From Parasponia andersonii (taxonomy: Eukaryota; Streptophyta; Magnoliopsida; Rosales; Cannabaceae), in assembly GCA_002914805.1 (NCBI GenBank), contig JXTB01000038.1, positions 194,570 to 258,569 of the forward strand: a stretch of DNA of 64,000 nucleotides, in the 5' to 3' direction. Shown piece after piece: positions 47,400 to 59,217 of this stretch; positions within the stretch are counted from its first letter, which is position 1; each line of letters starts with the position of its first letter. The notes beneath the pieces were generated by a model that was given only the letters and a program-made list of their open reading frames with translations, was not told the origin of the DNA and searched no databases. A program made the position numbers and the translations under genes.

Positions 47400-50300
47400 A
47401 TGTCGTTTTCGTGCCCGAGAAACTTCTTTCGCCGCTTCTGTATTGATGAGTACCAAATGGGAAGCCTTGCTCATAGCAGCTTCTTCTCTAGTGATCTCTT
47501 GCCATCACTTGGAGCCAGAATCAACCAGACTACCAAACTCCGGAAATACATTGTTTCCCCTTTCAATCCCCGTTATAGGTGATTATCTAAATGTATATGT
47601 ATTTCCCTTCACACAGTTCACTCTATATGACGTACATACCATCTATATATTTTGACAAGTTTCCTTCTTCTTATGCCCCTTATTCATCTATATATTAATG
47701 TCCAGGGCTTGGGAGATGTTTCTGGTTGTTCTTGTCATTTACTCTGCCTGGATTTGCCCCTTTGAGTTCGCATTTCTGCCTTACAAGCGAGACACGCTTT
47801 TCATAATAGACAACATTGTCAATGGCTTCTTCGCCATTGACATCTTCCTCACCTTCTTCGTCGCGTTCCTCGACAGCCACTCGTACCTTCTTATTGACGA
47901 TCCCAAGAAGATTGCAATTAGGTGAGTAAACTCTCCAGCCGTACGTTTGACTTCTATTCAGTTGACATGAATCAGCAAAGAGTGATTACTTTCTTCTTAA
48001 AACAGTTAACCTTATTCCAAACTTGCAGGTACATATCTACCTGGTTCATCTTTGATGTCTGCTCAACGGCACCGTTTCAATCCATCAGCCTTCTATTCTC
48101 ACATCACGGCGGTGAACTTGGCTTTAAAGTGCTCAACATGCTCAGGCTCTGGCGCCTCAGACGAGTCAGCTCTCTGTTTGCAAGGTTCCTGATCATCATC
48201 AACTGTATTCAATGCTACATATTTATAGTCCGGTTTCTGTTCAGAATTTCAAAATTGTTTCTGAAACAACTGAGTCTAATTTCTTTTCCATCATTCAGAC
48301 TTGAGAAGGATATCCGCTTCAACTATTTCTGGACTCGCTGCACAAAACTCGTCTCTGTAAGCCCCTGAAAACAGAAAAACCTCTCATCTTTCTTGTTGTT
48401 TAGCTCTTGTCGTCAATGCCTCAATTCTGGTTTTCACTCCATTTTTTGTGAGCTTTTCAGGTGACCCTTTTTGCAGTACACTGTGCCGGTTGTATTAACT
48501 ATCTGATTGCAGACAGATATCCGGATCCAACCAGGACATGGATCGGTGTGGTGAACCCGAATTTCAAACGAGATAGTCTTTGGAACAGATATGTAGCTTC
48601 AATTTACTGGTCTATCACAACACTCACAACCACTGGTTATGGAGATTTGCATGCTGAGAATCCAAGGGAAATGCTTTTTTGTATCTTTTACATGCTTTTC
48701 AACTTGGGATTAACATCTTACCTCATTGGGAACATGACAAACTTGGTTGTTCATTGGACCAGCCGCACTAGAAACTTCGTGAGTTGCCTCTCTTTTCGGT
48801 CTTTCCTGCTCCAACTTGCCCCTTTCTTTTCACCTGCTAAATTAGTTCATATCTAAAAAACAGATTCTAAATGCACTAGTCCCAATCGGCGATAACACAA
48901 GTGGTCCCATCTCCCATGTTATAGTTTAAACAGGTTTACCCTCATCTTGTATGAGCTTAAGCTTTAGGAAACATTGGGTTTTGTTTTATTATTATTATTA
49001 TTATTATTATATCCCAAAGCCAAGTTTTAGAGGTAAATTGTCACGAGCTCAAATACCTGCAGAAATGTTCCTTAAATCTGGGGATATTAAGCCTCTGAAT
49101 TATTTGGCCATGTTCTGTCTATGTTTCTCTACAGCGAATTAAGATTACTGGGACCTTCAAATATTTTTGGTCCCATCTATATTCTAAGTATCTAAATTCG
49201 TACACTCTCTACCCCACATCAGAAAAACATATCTTAAAATCCAACCAATAATATTTCACAACTCATACAATGTTACAACTTCAGAAAACAGCCACATGTT
49301 TCATTATAGTTTATGTCAAGCTGCAAACCGTTTTCGGCTCAATAATTATTTCGACTTGAAAATTCTTTACTTCAAAGAAAAATATCCTTCTCTGGCACGG
49401 GAATACTAAGTTGAAGCACTTGCTTTTGCGTTGCTGCAGAGAGATACGATAAGAGCTGCTTCAGAATTTGCTACCCGAAATCACTTGCCCCCTCGAATAC
49501 AGGATCAAATGTTGTCACACCTGTGTCTAAGGTTCAAAACAGAAGGAATGAAGCAGCAAGAGACCTTAAATGGTCTGCCTAAGGCCATACGTTCAAGCAT
49601 CGCGTACCATCTATTCTTCCCCATTGTACAGAAAGTATACCTCTTCCAAGGGGTTTCTCAAGACTTCCTATTCCAATTGGTAATATACCACATCTCTTGT
49701 TTTTTTATCCCTACATATCACATTGTATATATTTTCTTTTCTTTTCTTTTCTTTTCTTTCTTTTTTTCTTTTCTTTTGGGTCTTTCTGTAAGCCAATCGA
49801 CAAGCATGTTAACTGGTGGGCCCACGTAATCAAAAAAGCACACGTTATGAACACAAATTTCTTTTATTAAAAAAACAATACCACAAGTAATATTACAATT
49901 CAGTATTTTGGCAATACTGTTAGTACATATGTTTCACAAGATGCTGAAAGTAATATGATTCTTCATTTAAAAAGGTTTCAGAGATGGAGGCAGAATATTT
50001 CCCACCTAAAGAAGAGGTAATTCTGCAGAATGAAGCTCCCACTTATCTCTATATACTGGTCTCAGGAGCAGTGGTAAGTTAATTCAGTTTCTTTCCTGCA
50101 TGGATCCAGAAAATCCAAACGAAAGCTTTCTAACATAAAGTTCATTTGGCAAAATCTTGGTCACAGGATTTCATATCCAAGATTGATGGGCAAGATCAAG
50201 TATGTATTGTTAATTTGTTACCACTTTTTCAAATAGGTAGATGCATAAATGTGTTACGTGTGTTTATTTCGTATATATAGAAACATCTTTCAAATGTGTG

Positions 50301-51692
50301 TATTTCTATTGATATATTTGATGCATTCAAGGGAAAGAAACAAAATAGTCACCACCTTCACATCGAACATGCCTTGTACAGGTTCTAGGGAAAGCAAATG
50401 CGGGAGATACATTCGGAGAAATTGGAGTACTATGTTACAGGCCGCAGCCGTTTACAGTTAGGACCACTGAGCTTTCTCAAATATTACGACTAAGTATAAC
50501 TCCACTCATGAATATCATTCAAGCAAATACAGAAGGCGGGCACATTATCATGAATAACTTTTTCCTGGTATGTAAAACTTTTAGCACGAAACCTTCCTAG
50601 AGACAGAAATGGACTTTACGAGTGTCACGATTGTCTTCAAAAATTGATCTGTCTTGCATTTGTATAGAAAATGAATGGGCAAGAAAGCTTGGGATTCGAA
50701 AACCCCCACATGGATCCAGGATTGATTATCAATGAGTGGCCTGAAGGAGGAGTACAAACCGACGGATGCTGTTCTTACACAGAATGTCAGGATAAAATTC
50801 GGGAAGAGACACTAATGCAGGAAGAAATCAATGTGAATTTCAAAAGATCAAAGACAACCGCGAATAGCAATTCAGGCAATGCTCAAGCTTCTACTCAATC
50901 TGCATTACGTGTTAACTCTAAGGCTGATGATGGTCAAACAGCTCGTCATGCTGCTGTCAGCAAGGAGCATCTTGAGGTGGTTAAGAATTTACTAGGTGGA
51001 GGTTCAAGTATAAGCAAATCAGACAGTAGAGGACGGACACCCAAAGCTCTAGCAGAACAGCAAGGAAATAAGAGTATATGTGACCTCCTACTAAGTTACG
51101 AAAATAGAAAATCCAACGAACATAGAATACAGCTTTTGGGAGACGCAGGTGAAAGCAGTTCCCACTTGACAAAGACAGACACAGACTCGCATATAGGAAC
51201 TGGTAGTTCTGGTGACCGGAAGGGAATAGAAGCAATAAGGAAAAGAGTCACTATCCATATGCAGTTTCAGAACAGTGGTACACATCGGCAACATGGGAAG
51301 TTAATAATCCTACCTGACTCAATTGACGAGCTGTTCGAGGTTGCTGGTAAGCCCCCCTTTTTTTTTAACTCAAGAACAGAACTTTATGACAAACCTGAAA
51401 TACAAAAAGTTATTTGTTAATTCATAATCGATTAAAAACAAGAACACTAGAGTGGAGGGCCAATATTCATAAAATATGAACCTTGAACAGGATCAGTAAA
51501 CAGTGTCAGTATGTTCATAGCTCCCTTCTCAAAATTTGCGAAACTGCAGGTCAAAAGTTCGGAAGCAGCAAACCTATGAAAATCATCAATGCAGAGAACG
51601 CAGAAATTGATGACATAAGTGTCATAAGAGATGGTGATCATCTGTTTCTTCTTCATCACAATTGTGACAATATGCACGTTGATGTGACCTAA
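47400..51692 (+). CDS. KAT1-like: KAT-type Shaker K+ channel (inward rectifier), 11 exons, 768 aa
   Basis: Exons: 47400-47578, 47706-47921, 48029-48184, 48299-48356, 48461-48778, 49440-49679, 49975-50073, 50167-50199, 50382-50567, 50668-51346, 51550-51692. All introns are GT-AG and the frame stays open. Plasma-membrane voltage-gated K+ uptake channel that works as a tetramer. S1 is about residues 61-82. S4 has R171, R174, R176 and R177 (LRLWRLRRV). The pore has TTTGYGD with GYG at 262-264, and S6 is about 272-297. The cyclic-nucleotide-binding-like domain is about 385-500, an ankyrin-like stretch about 582-639, and the KHA domain starts at KRVTIHM (687). The start [10 protein letters not shown] matches KAT proteins. 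KAT channels act mainly in guard cells. At 768 residues it is longer than typical KAT1/KAT2 (about 680-700), because of the ankyrin-like insert. Confidence 0.93.
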
Positions 51693-52201
51693 TGTTACAA
51701 AAGAAATGTAGATGCATATGCAAAGATAGAATGTAACTCCTAGGCATTGTAAAATAAGATATTAACAAAATTTGACAACATAAGTTGAAAGTATCGGTCC
51801 TCCAAAGCCAGAAATTTCAACCGGAAGACTGGAAAAATCAACTACAGCATCGCACTTCAGTTTGCCGTAAATCTCATTGGTTAATCATCTAACAATTAAG
51901 ATAAACAAATATATCTTACAATCTTGCCATTGTGTGCTGAGGCAGCATAGGAAAGTCCTGGAAAATTTTCCTTTCCATATGCTTTTGACAGTGAAATAAG
52001 AATACATGTCAAAATTTCTGATTCATCATACAAGAAAAAGATTAAGCTGCCTCTAATTCTTCGACCGAGTAATTGCTCACATTCAGACATGATAAAGAAC
52101 CATTTTAGCAGCAAGTTCAGAAAGAGCATTTCTGTTTGCACCCACTTCCATAGGACCATGCACTTTGCCATGACTGCTATCTATTTGAACACATTGAAGG
52201 A
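51693..52201. other. 3' regions between convergent genes
   Basis: The stop codons of the channel (+) and the mannosidase (-) lie 509 bp apart, so both 3' untranslated regions must fit here or overlap. The frame at 51896-52171 is antisense noise. No exact poly(A) signal AATAAA is seen near the channel stop; AAAATAAGATATT at about 51750 is a possible variant. Confidence 0.6.
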
Positions 52202-55200
52202 TCATTCTTTCTTGATAGCACCTTCAATTGGAATAGGGTGAGCTTCTGAGTTAAATACAAACTTATCCAGGGGAATAACAGAGCTGTCTCCAAACAATAA
52301 ATACAAGTATTTTAGTGTCTCGCCCAAAAAGAAAGTCTCCATTTTGTCTCTTTTATGAGGAGGAACTGTAGTAACATCATCGAGAGAACTGTATCCTCCG
52401 CTATCAACTCTTGTGTATTTCTCAAAGGCTTCAAAAATCTGCCAACCCCACTCACGATATCTACATTGCAAAATATTGTCCATATAAGGAAAGAACAAAA
52501 ATAAAATAAAATAAACTATAACTCCTGCCGTTTGGTAAAGAGTACCGGGAAGAAACTACGAGTACTAGAAAAGCTGATGCCAAAAAAGAAAGCTCACTTG
52601 GGATCCTCTGTAATACGATACAAAACAAACAACGATTCAACAGTTTCAGGACGTAAGAGATTATGACGATCAGCATGTTTGATGATTATGTCATTCACGT
52701 ATTCCGAATTCTGGTTCCCACCATCAAGATCTCCTTCAGAGTATTCCTGCTTGGATACAGGAAGGTGTCAACTCCCCGTAAAATATTGAAGGAAAAGAAA
52801 CACAGAAAACAGATAATAATCTAGGCACATATCTCCTCCAACATACATATTTTGTGTGCCAAGTACTTGTTTCCAAATAATGACATAAATAAAAGCTGAC
52901 CTCCGTGTGAAAGTAAGCTATTTCTGGAGCAAGACCAGTAGAGGTCACTGAATACATCTCAAAGCAGGTTTTAGCTAAATCTTCTGCAAGTTTAAAATTT
53001 TCCAGGTCTTCAAAGTTGAGCAAATTTTCTTTCATAGCTTTTTCCTTTGTAAGGCCTTTAGTGGCACCAAGTGCAAGAGTACCAGACAGAAAGCACACCT
53101 GCAAACAGCAATAACAATGTTACATGATGAACTAAATCCAGGGGCACCAAGAAGTGTTTGCTAAATATTGTTCCAGAGATAAGAAACTACAAGCGCGTTT
53201 CTATACCAAACGCGCCCTACTTTTTCTGATGCTTCTTCCACAATTTTCAGAACGTTAGAAATACCATGTAAGAACAAGTAAAATTACAACAAAATCTTTG
53301 GTCCAATAATTCAGCTGCTTCATCTGTTGTTTATACAGATGGTATCAAAAAGAGTAAGCTAGCAGGAAAGAGATGGTTTCATATGGTATTGTTTCGAGAA
53401 TTTATTACTCGATCAACTTCAGTCCCATTAAATATGGATGCAATGCAGGCAGAAAACCATTCTACTGTTGTTTTGGCATGCTTCAAGTTGTATCTGTTAA
53501 TTCTTTGATCAAGACCATTAGGGAAGGATGCTTATGAAATTAGTGTAAAAGACAAATGAGTGAATGGCATGCAAAAGCTGTCTTGTATCAAAGAAAAACG
53601 AAAAATGAAAATTACTTTTGAAAATCATGAAGAACAACTGAAACAGAAACTATTGTAGCAAATATTATGAGCCAAACTATTGTAGCAAATATCATGAGCC
53701 AAGTCTGTGGATACTAAACCCAATATTAGTGTAGACTCTCAGCCAAAAATAACGAAGGAAAAAATAAAAAATAAAAAAAGTGGGAAAAATAAAGGTAGAG
53801 ATGATTATTGGTATTGACGCTATGAAAATCTATCCAATTCCAGTGCATCTAGGAGGAACATCTACTAAAACTTCATATTAAAAATGTTCTAAAATTCCAT
53901 ACGACATAAGGACCAAGACCAATTTCATCATGGAGACAGAAATTACATGTTGAACAAGCATACTTTTTAATTTACAGATGGATTGCCTTTTTTTTGAGAA
54001 ATTTGCTTTTAATTGATAATAATGTAATAACTCTTGTTTCCTAGAGTGTCATATAGAAAGTATAGCATGTAGCTAAGAGATGGTTATATACTTTTCTTCA
54101 TAGAGTGTAAGTGCCAATTGCTAAGCACAATATATGCTTAAAGGTAAACTTCCCATGATTCTTGACCGAATATAAATTGAAAGTGATTAAGACTCCACAA
54201 CACACACAGTGATATACAATTTCGAAGTAGACTGAAAAATCTTAAACTGGCCACAGCACAGGTTATTAAGTCGTAAGCTATACAACTGCAGCAAGTTAAG
54301 AAAGCACCACATACCAGGTGATCCATTTTCGGACTGAAATCACCCTTCGGTCCATAAGGCAATTCCCCAACAAATACCAGTCCATTTGGGATTGATTTCC
54401 GAACAAGTAGGTGCCTAACGCCCTTCATTGCTTCCTCATACATATCATGAAGATATGTCAAATTACCATCTCGATTAGCTCCCTTTTGAAGCCAAACTTT
54501 GAGTAGGTACTCATAGTAGCTATCACCACGAGATCCAAGCCTAATATTTTGTCCACTAAATTCACCAGTATGAGGGCTGCACCCATGAAAAGACAAGAAC
54601 AATTAACAAAATGGAGGACAAATAAAATAAAAATAACAATTTCCCCACGATAACACATTTCAGGGATGACAGAAACATAAATAGATTGACAACATGCCTT
54701 GAAAAAACACAAGCATTAACAGATTAATAAATATAAGCAAATATAACATATAAAACTGAAACTACATACAATTCTACTGAAACGTCTGACCTATATCATT
54801 ACATCTCTGTGACAGAAAAGAACTTACTAATCATGTTCAAGCCCCTTTTAGGATGAATAACCATAAAAGGAAAATCTAGAAGCAAAAGTACCAAACAGTA
54901 CTCATTACTAATGTAACAGAATTTTCTTTTAACATTAAAATGAGATCATAAAACAATGATGACCTTAAGGAGAAAAAAAAAAAAGAAAGAAAAAAGAACG
55001 CTGCATATTACTTTTCAAGGCCTTTGTGAAGATAAAATGTTTCTCAAAACAATGAAATCGTCCTAACCTGGAATAAAAGCCTAGAGATCTAAGAAGAACA
55101 TTTTAGTTTAAAAAATACCGGCAATGTAAGAATATAATATCTTTGATTCAGGGAACATACTTGATATAGATGGGGACTAGTCCTTCCTCCTTCGGGAGAC

Positions 55201-57168
55201 CTTTTAAGTGTTCCAAGACCTTCATGGCTGCTATAGAGTACTTCGGATCACCAGAAAGAGTACTAAGATAATTGAACTCAAGCTGTAAAGTAGAAACCTC
55301 AGAAGTACTGCTTAACTCCCCGGGAGCAGGATGTGCCGACGAATCATGCAAAACAACATCACTAAAGGGAATAGAAGTCGGGCTGGAAGTAAAAGCAGAT
55401 AGCAAACGATCCGCTAAGTTTTTAGCAGTTTCAAGGTAAATAGTTGCTTTAGGCCCTCCAGACGTTGAGTTTGTCCCTGCTTGCACAGAACTCAGATGAT
55501 ATGCACTTAAGAGACCACCTAAAACACGTATGGTAGTTTCAAATAAATTGACTTGCCCTTTTTGACTAATCCTACTCGTAAGATGTGTTTCAACCCATGT
55601 GCCTGCTTCAGAAACAATTTCATCAGCACCCATTATCATGGCAGTATCAAGAGCATCCACAACAGTAGCACCAAGCCCACCTAATCCATCAACTCCCTTC
55701 TGAGACAGAGGCATGAGTTCATCATAACCCATTGCGTACTTTTTATAGCCCAACCATGCATGGACAAAAGCTTTCTTAACACTCTCTTGCCTAGCTTTCC
55801 ATTTGGATTCTGAACTCAGACTGAGACCACTTTTACTGTCTTCAGGAGGTAAACGAGGAGGAAGCCTTGGTGGTCTTCTCAAAAGCTTTCCAAGTCTGCT
55901 GCCACCAAAGACAGTGACCTTACCTTCCCCTGTATCCCTGATATCTTTTCCTAGTCCAACGACCGATTGGGCCGGACTTGTACGTGTCAGAATAAGGCAC
56001 GCTATACCTAATATCATTAGTAACACTAGAAGCTTGCCTGTACTACAGCTTACACAATCCTGCTTTATATTACTTGTATGAAGGCTTTGCATAATGACCT
56101 GGAAAAAAAAAACAATAGATATTAAAATTCTTGCTAAATCGAATGACTACAGTCTTGCAAGAAATAAACTAAAAAATCGAGCATAAAAGGGCAAATTAAT
56201 AGAACTGAAGATTTCCATTAGGGAGATCCTTTATTGCATGTCCAAGTCCTCACATACCGACTTGAATGATTGCCGAAGATTCCAGAGGTTAAGTTTGATT
56301 CTTACCACAAAAAAGATCATATTCTTATGCTCTACATACCATAATTTCTGACTTAAGCGAGCTGAGACTCTGTTCCCAAATTCCACGCTACATATGATAA
56401 CATTCTCACACAGTCTAATTAGAATCCGATTCCATTTAACTTCCTCATTTTAATCATCTATCCTTTAAAGTTAATCAATGAAGCGAACATTTGCCCTACT
56501 CTCGGGACTAGGGATCCCCAATGGGTAATTCATCCATATGGTAATATATTCTAAACATGTAATGGAACAATCGTTTCGACATTTATTTTTCATTATTTAG
56601 TTATAATATATGTAGCACACTCCATGTCAAAATCCCAGCAAGCAACAAAGCTGATATAAGATTTCGAAAAGTGATTAACTCTACTTATCATAATTATGTC
56701 CATGGTCAAACATGTTGAACTATCAGATAAGTTAATCCAAAAATAAAGAAAACAAAGGAACACATATTCGCTATCACGACTAAATCAAAATAGAAGTCTA
56801 AGATTGTTGTTCTTGTAAATATATCAATAATTGTAGCAAGTAAAGTTCTTTCATTTGCCAAATATAAGAAATAGCAGAAACCAAAGCTTCTTCTTTGACC
56901 AAGCAAATTAAAAAACCAACAATCATCTCCAATCAAATCAATATATGCAAAGAAATGACATAAATTTAGTGGGAGGGAAATGAATCAAATATTCAAATAC
57001 ACAAATATCAATCGAATTCAGCAAACTCAAAATAAATAAAGATAAATAAATAAATAAAAAGGAAATGTGGAGATCCAGTGATGAAACCTTGAAACAGGAT
57101 CGATGGCGGAACTTGGCGTTGTCGTAGTGGACATCTTTCTTAGAGTAAGGCAAGTACCTGGAAGACAT
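52202..57168 (-). CDS. MNS3: class I alpha-1,2-mannosidase, MNS3 type (GH47), 6 exons, 628 aa
   Basis: Exons on the minus strand: 57088-57168, 55161-56098, 54315-54576, 52901-53098, 52598-52746, 52202-52460. All introns are GT-AG and the sum is 1887 nt. Removes a mannose from Man9GlcNAc2 N-glycans early in the secretory pathway. It is a type II membrane protein: short cytosolic tail, one membrane segment about 50-65, a Pro/Arg-rich stem ([12 protein letters not shown], 101-112) and a GH47 lumenal domain. GH47 signatures: [16 protein letters not shown] (144-159), [15 protein letters not shown] (about 213-227), [21 protein letters not shown] and the [10 protein letters not shown] block near the end. 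LPYS at residues 6-9 matches the N-terminal motif described as holding Arabidopsis MNS3 in the cis-Golgi. Length agrees with Arabidopsis MNS3 (about 624). Confidence 0.93.
53110..54300 (-). other. large intron of the mannosidase gene
   Basis: The intron between exons 3 and 4 (53099-54314, 1216 bp) is AT-rich with no transposon ends recognised. A short direct repeat, CAAACTATTGTAGCAAATATTATGAGCC and its near copy, lies at about 53640-53700 (each copy about 27 bp). Confidence 0.6.
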
Positions 57169-57330
57169 GCTCGATTCGATCGGATCGGATCCGTCAACCT
57201 AGGGCTTCCGCAATCCGAGACTCGAACGGATTGCAGATTCGGATCGGGATTCCCGCGGCGGAATCGGAGAAGGGGATTTTCGCGAGAAAGTGACGGAAAA
57301 TAAGGCTTTGGTTTTGGGTTTATTTATAGT
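57169..57330 (-). promoter_or_regulatory. mannosidase 5' leader and TATA box
   Basis: CTATAAATAA on the minus strand (57320-57329) lies about 150 bp upstream of the ATG at 57168, giving a leader of roughly 120 bases if transcription starts about 30 bases downstream. The leader is the most GC-rich non-coding stretch nearby (CGGATCGGATCCG, CCGCGGCGG), as is common around plant 5' ends. A plus-strand 66-codon frame here is not a gene. Confidence 0.55.
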
Positions 57331-58990
57331 GTTGGGCGGGTTCTCCTCCTTTCCTTTGGCTTGCTTTTCAAGTCAACGGGCCTGAGAGAGAGAGAGAGAT
57401 GTTTAAAAGCCTTCGCAGTTGGTGCCACGTTTGCTTTGGTATATTCTTCTTCTAACATGGAGTGGAGCTGGAATAGTTGTTGAAGTTGACGACCTTCGAG
57501 CTAATAGGTCCCAGGAGCAACCTTTGAATTAAGGATAAAATTTAGTAGAAAACAATTATAATTACCTTTCGGGGAAGAAAAATATTGCGGAATAATTAAT
57601 TTCGTATTACGTAAAAATCATGTGAGAATTTAGCAAAATTTGATTACAACGATGACGAAAAAAATAAAAAAGAAACGAGTCCATTCTTAAAACAGTAATG
57701 TTACGATACGGTGCCCTGCACCTAAAGATGTTAAATGGGCTAGCCCGTCCATTTGGTACGACGGCAAAGTGATTTCGGGCTGTCTCAAGCATAACATAAA
57801 GTATTAAACTGTGTTAGACACACATGACCCAAATAATATGAAAAAGTACAACTTAAAATATTTTTAAAAATATTTACTTTTACTTTAATAATCTTAAAGA
57901 CTTAAATAATAAGTTTTTTTTTTTTACCTACTTAAATGATCAATTTTACATATGAAAAAAATTAATACTAATAATGACTAGGAAAAAAGACTTAAAATAA
58001 AAATTGATTCTGATCGTACTAAAATTACTAAATTGATATTAAAATTTTTAAAGATTTGTTCTCTTACGAAATATATGCTAATTTACATAATCTGAACAAA
58101 AAAAAAAATCACTCCTTACTAAATACAGTTTTAAGAATATGTAAATAATAATAGTTTGGATATGTATCAACTTGATTAGGATATATTCAAATTATTTTGA
58201 TGAAAATAAATAATACTTCCACTATTTTGTTATTATATTTATAGTTGAAAACTTTTTTATGTCTTTTTTATTTTTACTTATAAATAAATTCACTTTTCCT
58301 GTTCTTTATTTTTAAAACAAGTTTAAATTAGTGATTTTTAATTAAATAATTTTTTTCAAATAATTATGGGTATGTAAGTATATTACATGTTTTTGTTATT
58401 ATTTTAAATCAATATATATATAATTGTAATTAAATATTTTTTTAAAAATTCGTAAAATATTGAATACCACAATAATTTAATAGGTGGACCAAAATCGGAC
58501 GTAAAGATACACTAGTATATTAGGCTCATTGTGCTTGATATAATATGAGTTTCGCACAAGCACAAATATGAGCATGACACGACACAAGCACAAGCATGAC
58601 ACGAGATGTGCTTGTGTTTGTGGGTTATGTCGGACCTAGAATTTTAAAGTTCCCAGTATATGTACGACACGATATTTTGTTAGACCGTACTAAGCACGAC
58701 ACAAAACACGAGCAAGCCTATAAATATCAGGTCATATCGGTACAGTACAACTTATTTGGCATCTCTACCAATATCATATAATGTGTCAATCACATTTCAA
58801 ATATGGGTCATGTAAGACTCAATTTATTAATTAGAATTACTAGTCTAACACGACATTGTAGTATTAGGCACTACTGGTGTCCCATAATAGTATTTTTCTA
58901 AAAAGGTTTCTAACACTTTTACCTAAAAATAAAAAATTATAAAAATATGGTGGGTTGTTTTTTACTATTCTCATATAGCTTTTTTTTAAG
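57331..58990. other. intergenic, degenerate repeat remnants
   Basis: No gene. Near 58560-58720 there are clustered ACGACACAAGCACAAGCATG-like motifs, including inverted copies (CACAAGCACAAG / CTTGTGTTTGTG). Near 57728 (AAAGATGTTAAATGGG) and 58755 (reverse complement TAGAGATGCCAAATAAG) there are loosely inverted ends that could bound an old non-autonomous transposon. No target-site duplication was found. Confidence 0.35.
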
Positions 58991-58991
58991 G

Positions 58992-59217
58992 GGAAAAAAA
59001 ATACTATTTTTAAATAATTTTTAGAAAAATATCATTTTCAAAAATAGTTATTATTTACTAGCATTTGAAAACTGATTACTAGTTATCAGTTATTTACTAG
59101 TTAAAAAAAAATACTATTTTTAAATAATTTTTAGAAAAATATCATTTTCAAAAATAGTTATTAATTACTAGTATTTGAAAACTGATTACTAGTTATCAGT
59201 TATTTACTAGTTACAAA
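58992..59217. repeat. 120-bp tandem duplication
   Basis: Two near-identical copies at an offset of 120 bp, each with AAAAATACTATTTTTAAATA, AGAAAAATATCATTTTC and ACTGATTACTAGTTATCAG. Only two or three differences are seen. Within each unit TTATTTACTAGTT-type blocks recur. Confidence 0.88.

Noticed and set aside
55803..56081. 92-codon plus-strand frame
   Set aside because: It is antisense to exon 2 of the mannosidase, whose coding strand is certain.
57728..58770. hAT-type transposon bounded by TARAGATG-like ends
   Set aside because: The inverted ends match over only about 14 bases and no 8-bp duplication is found. It was kept only as degenerate repeat sequence.
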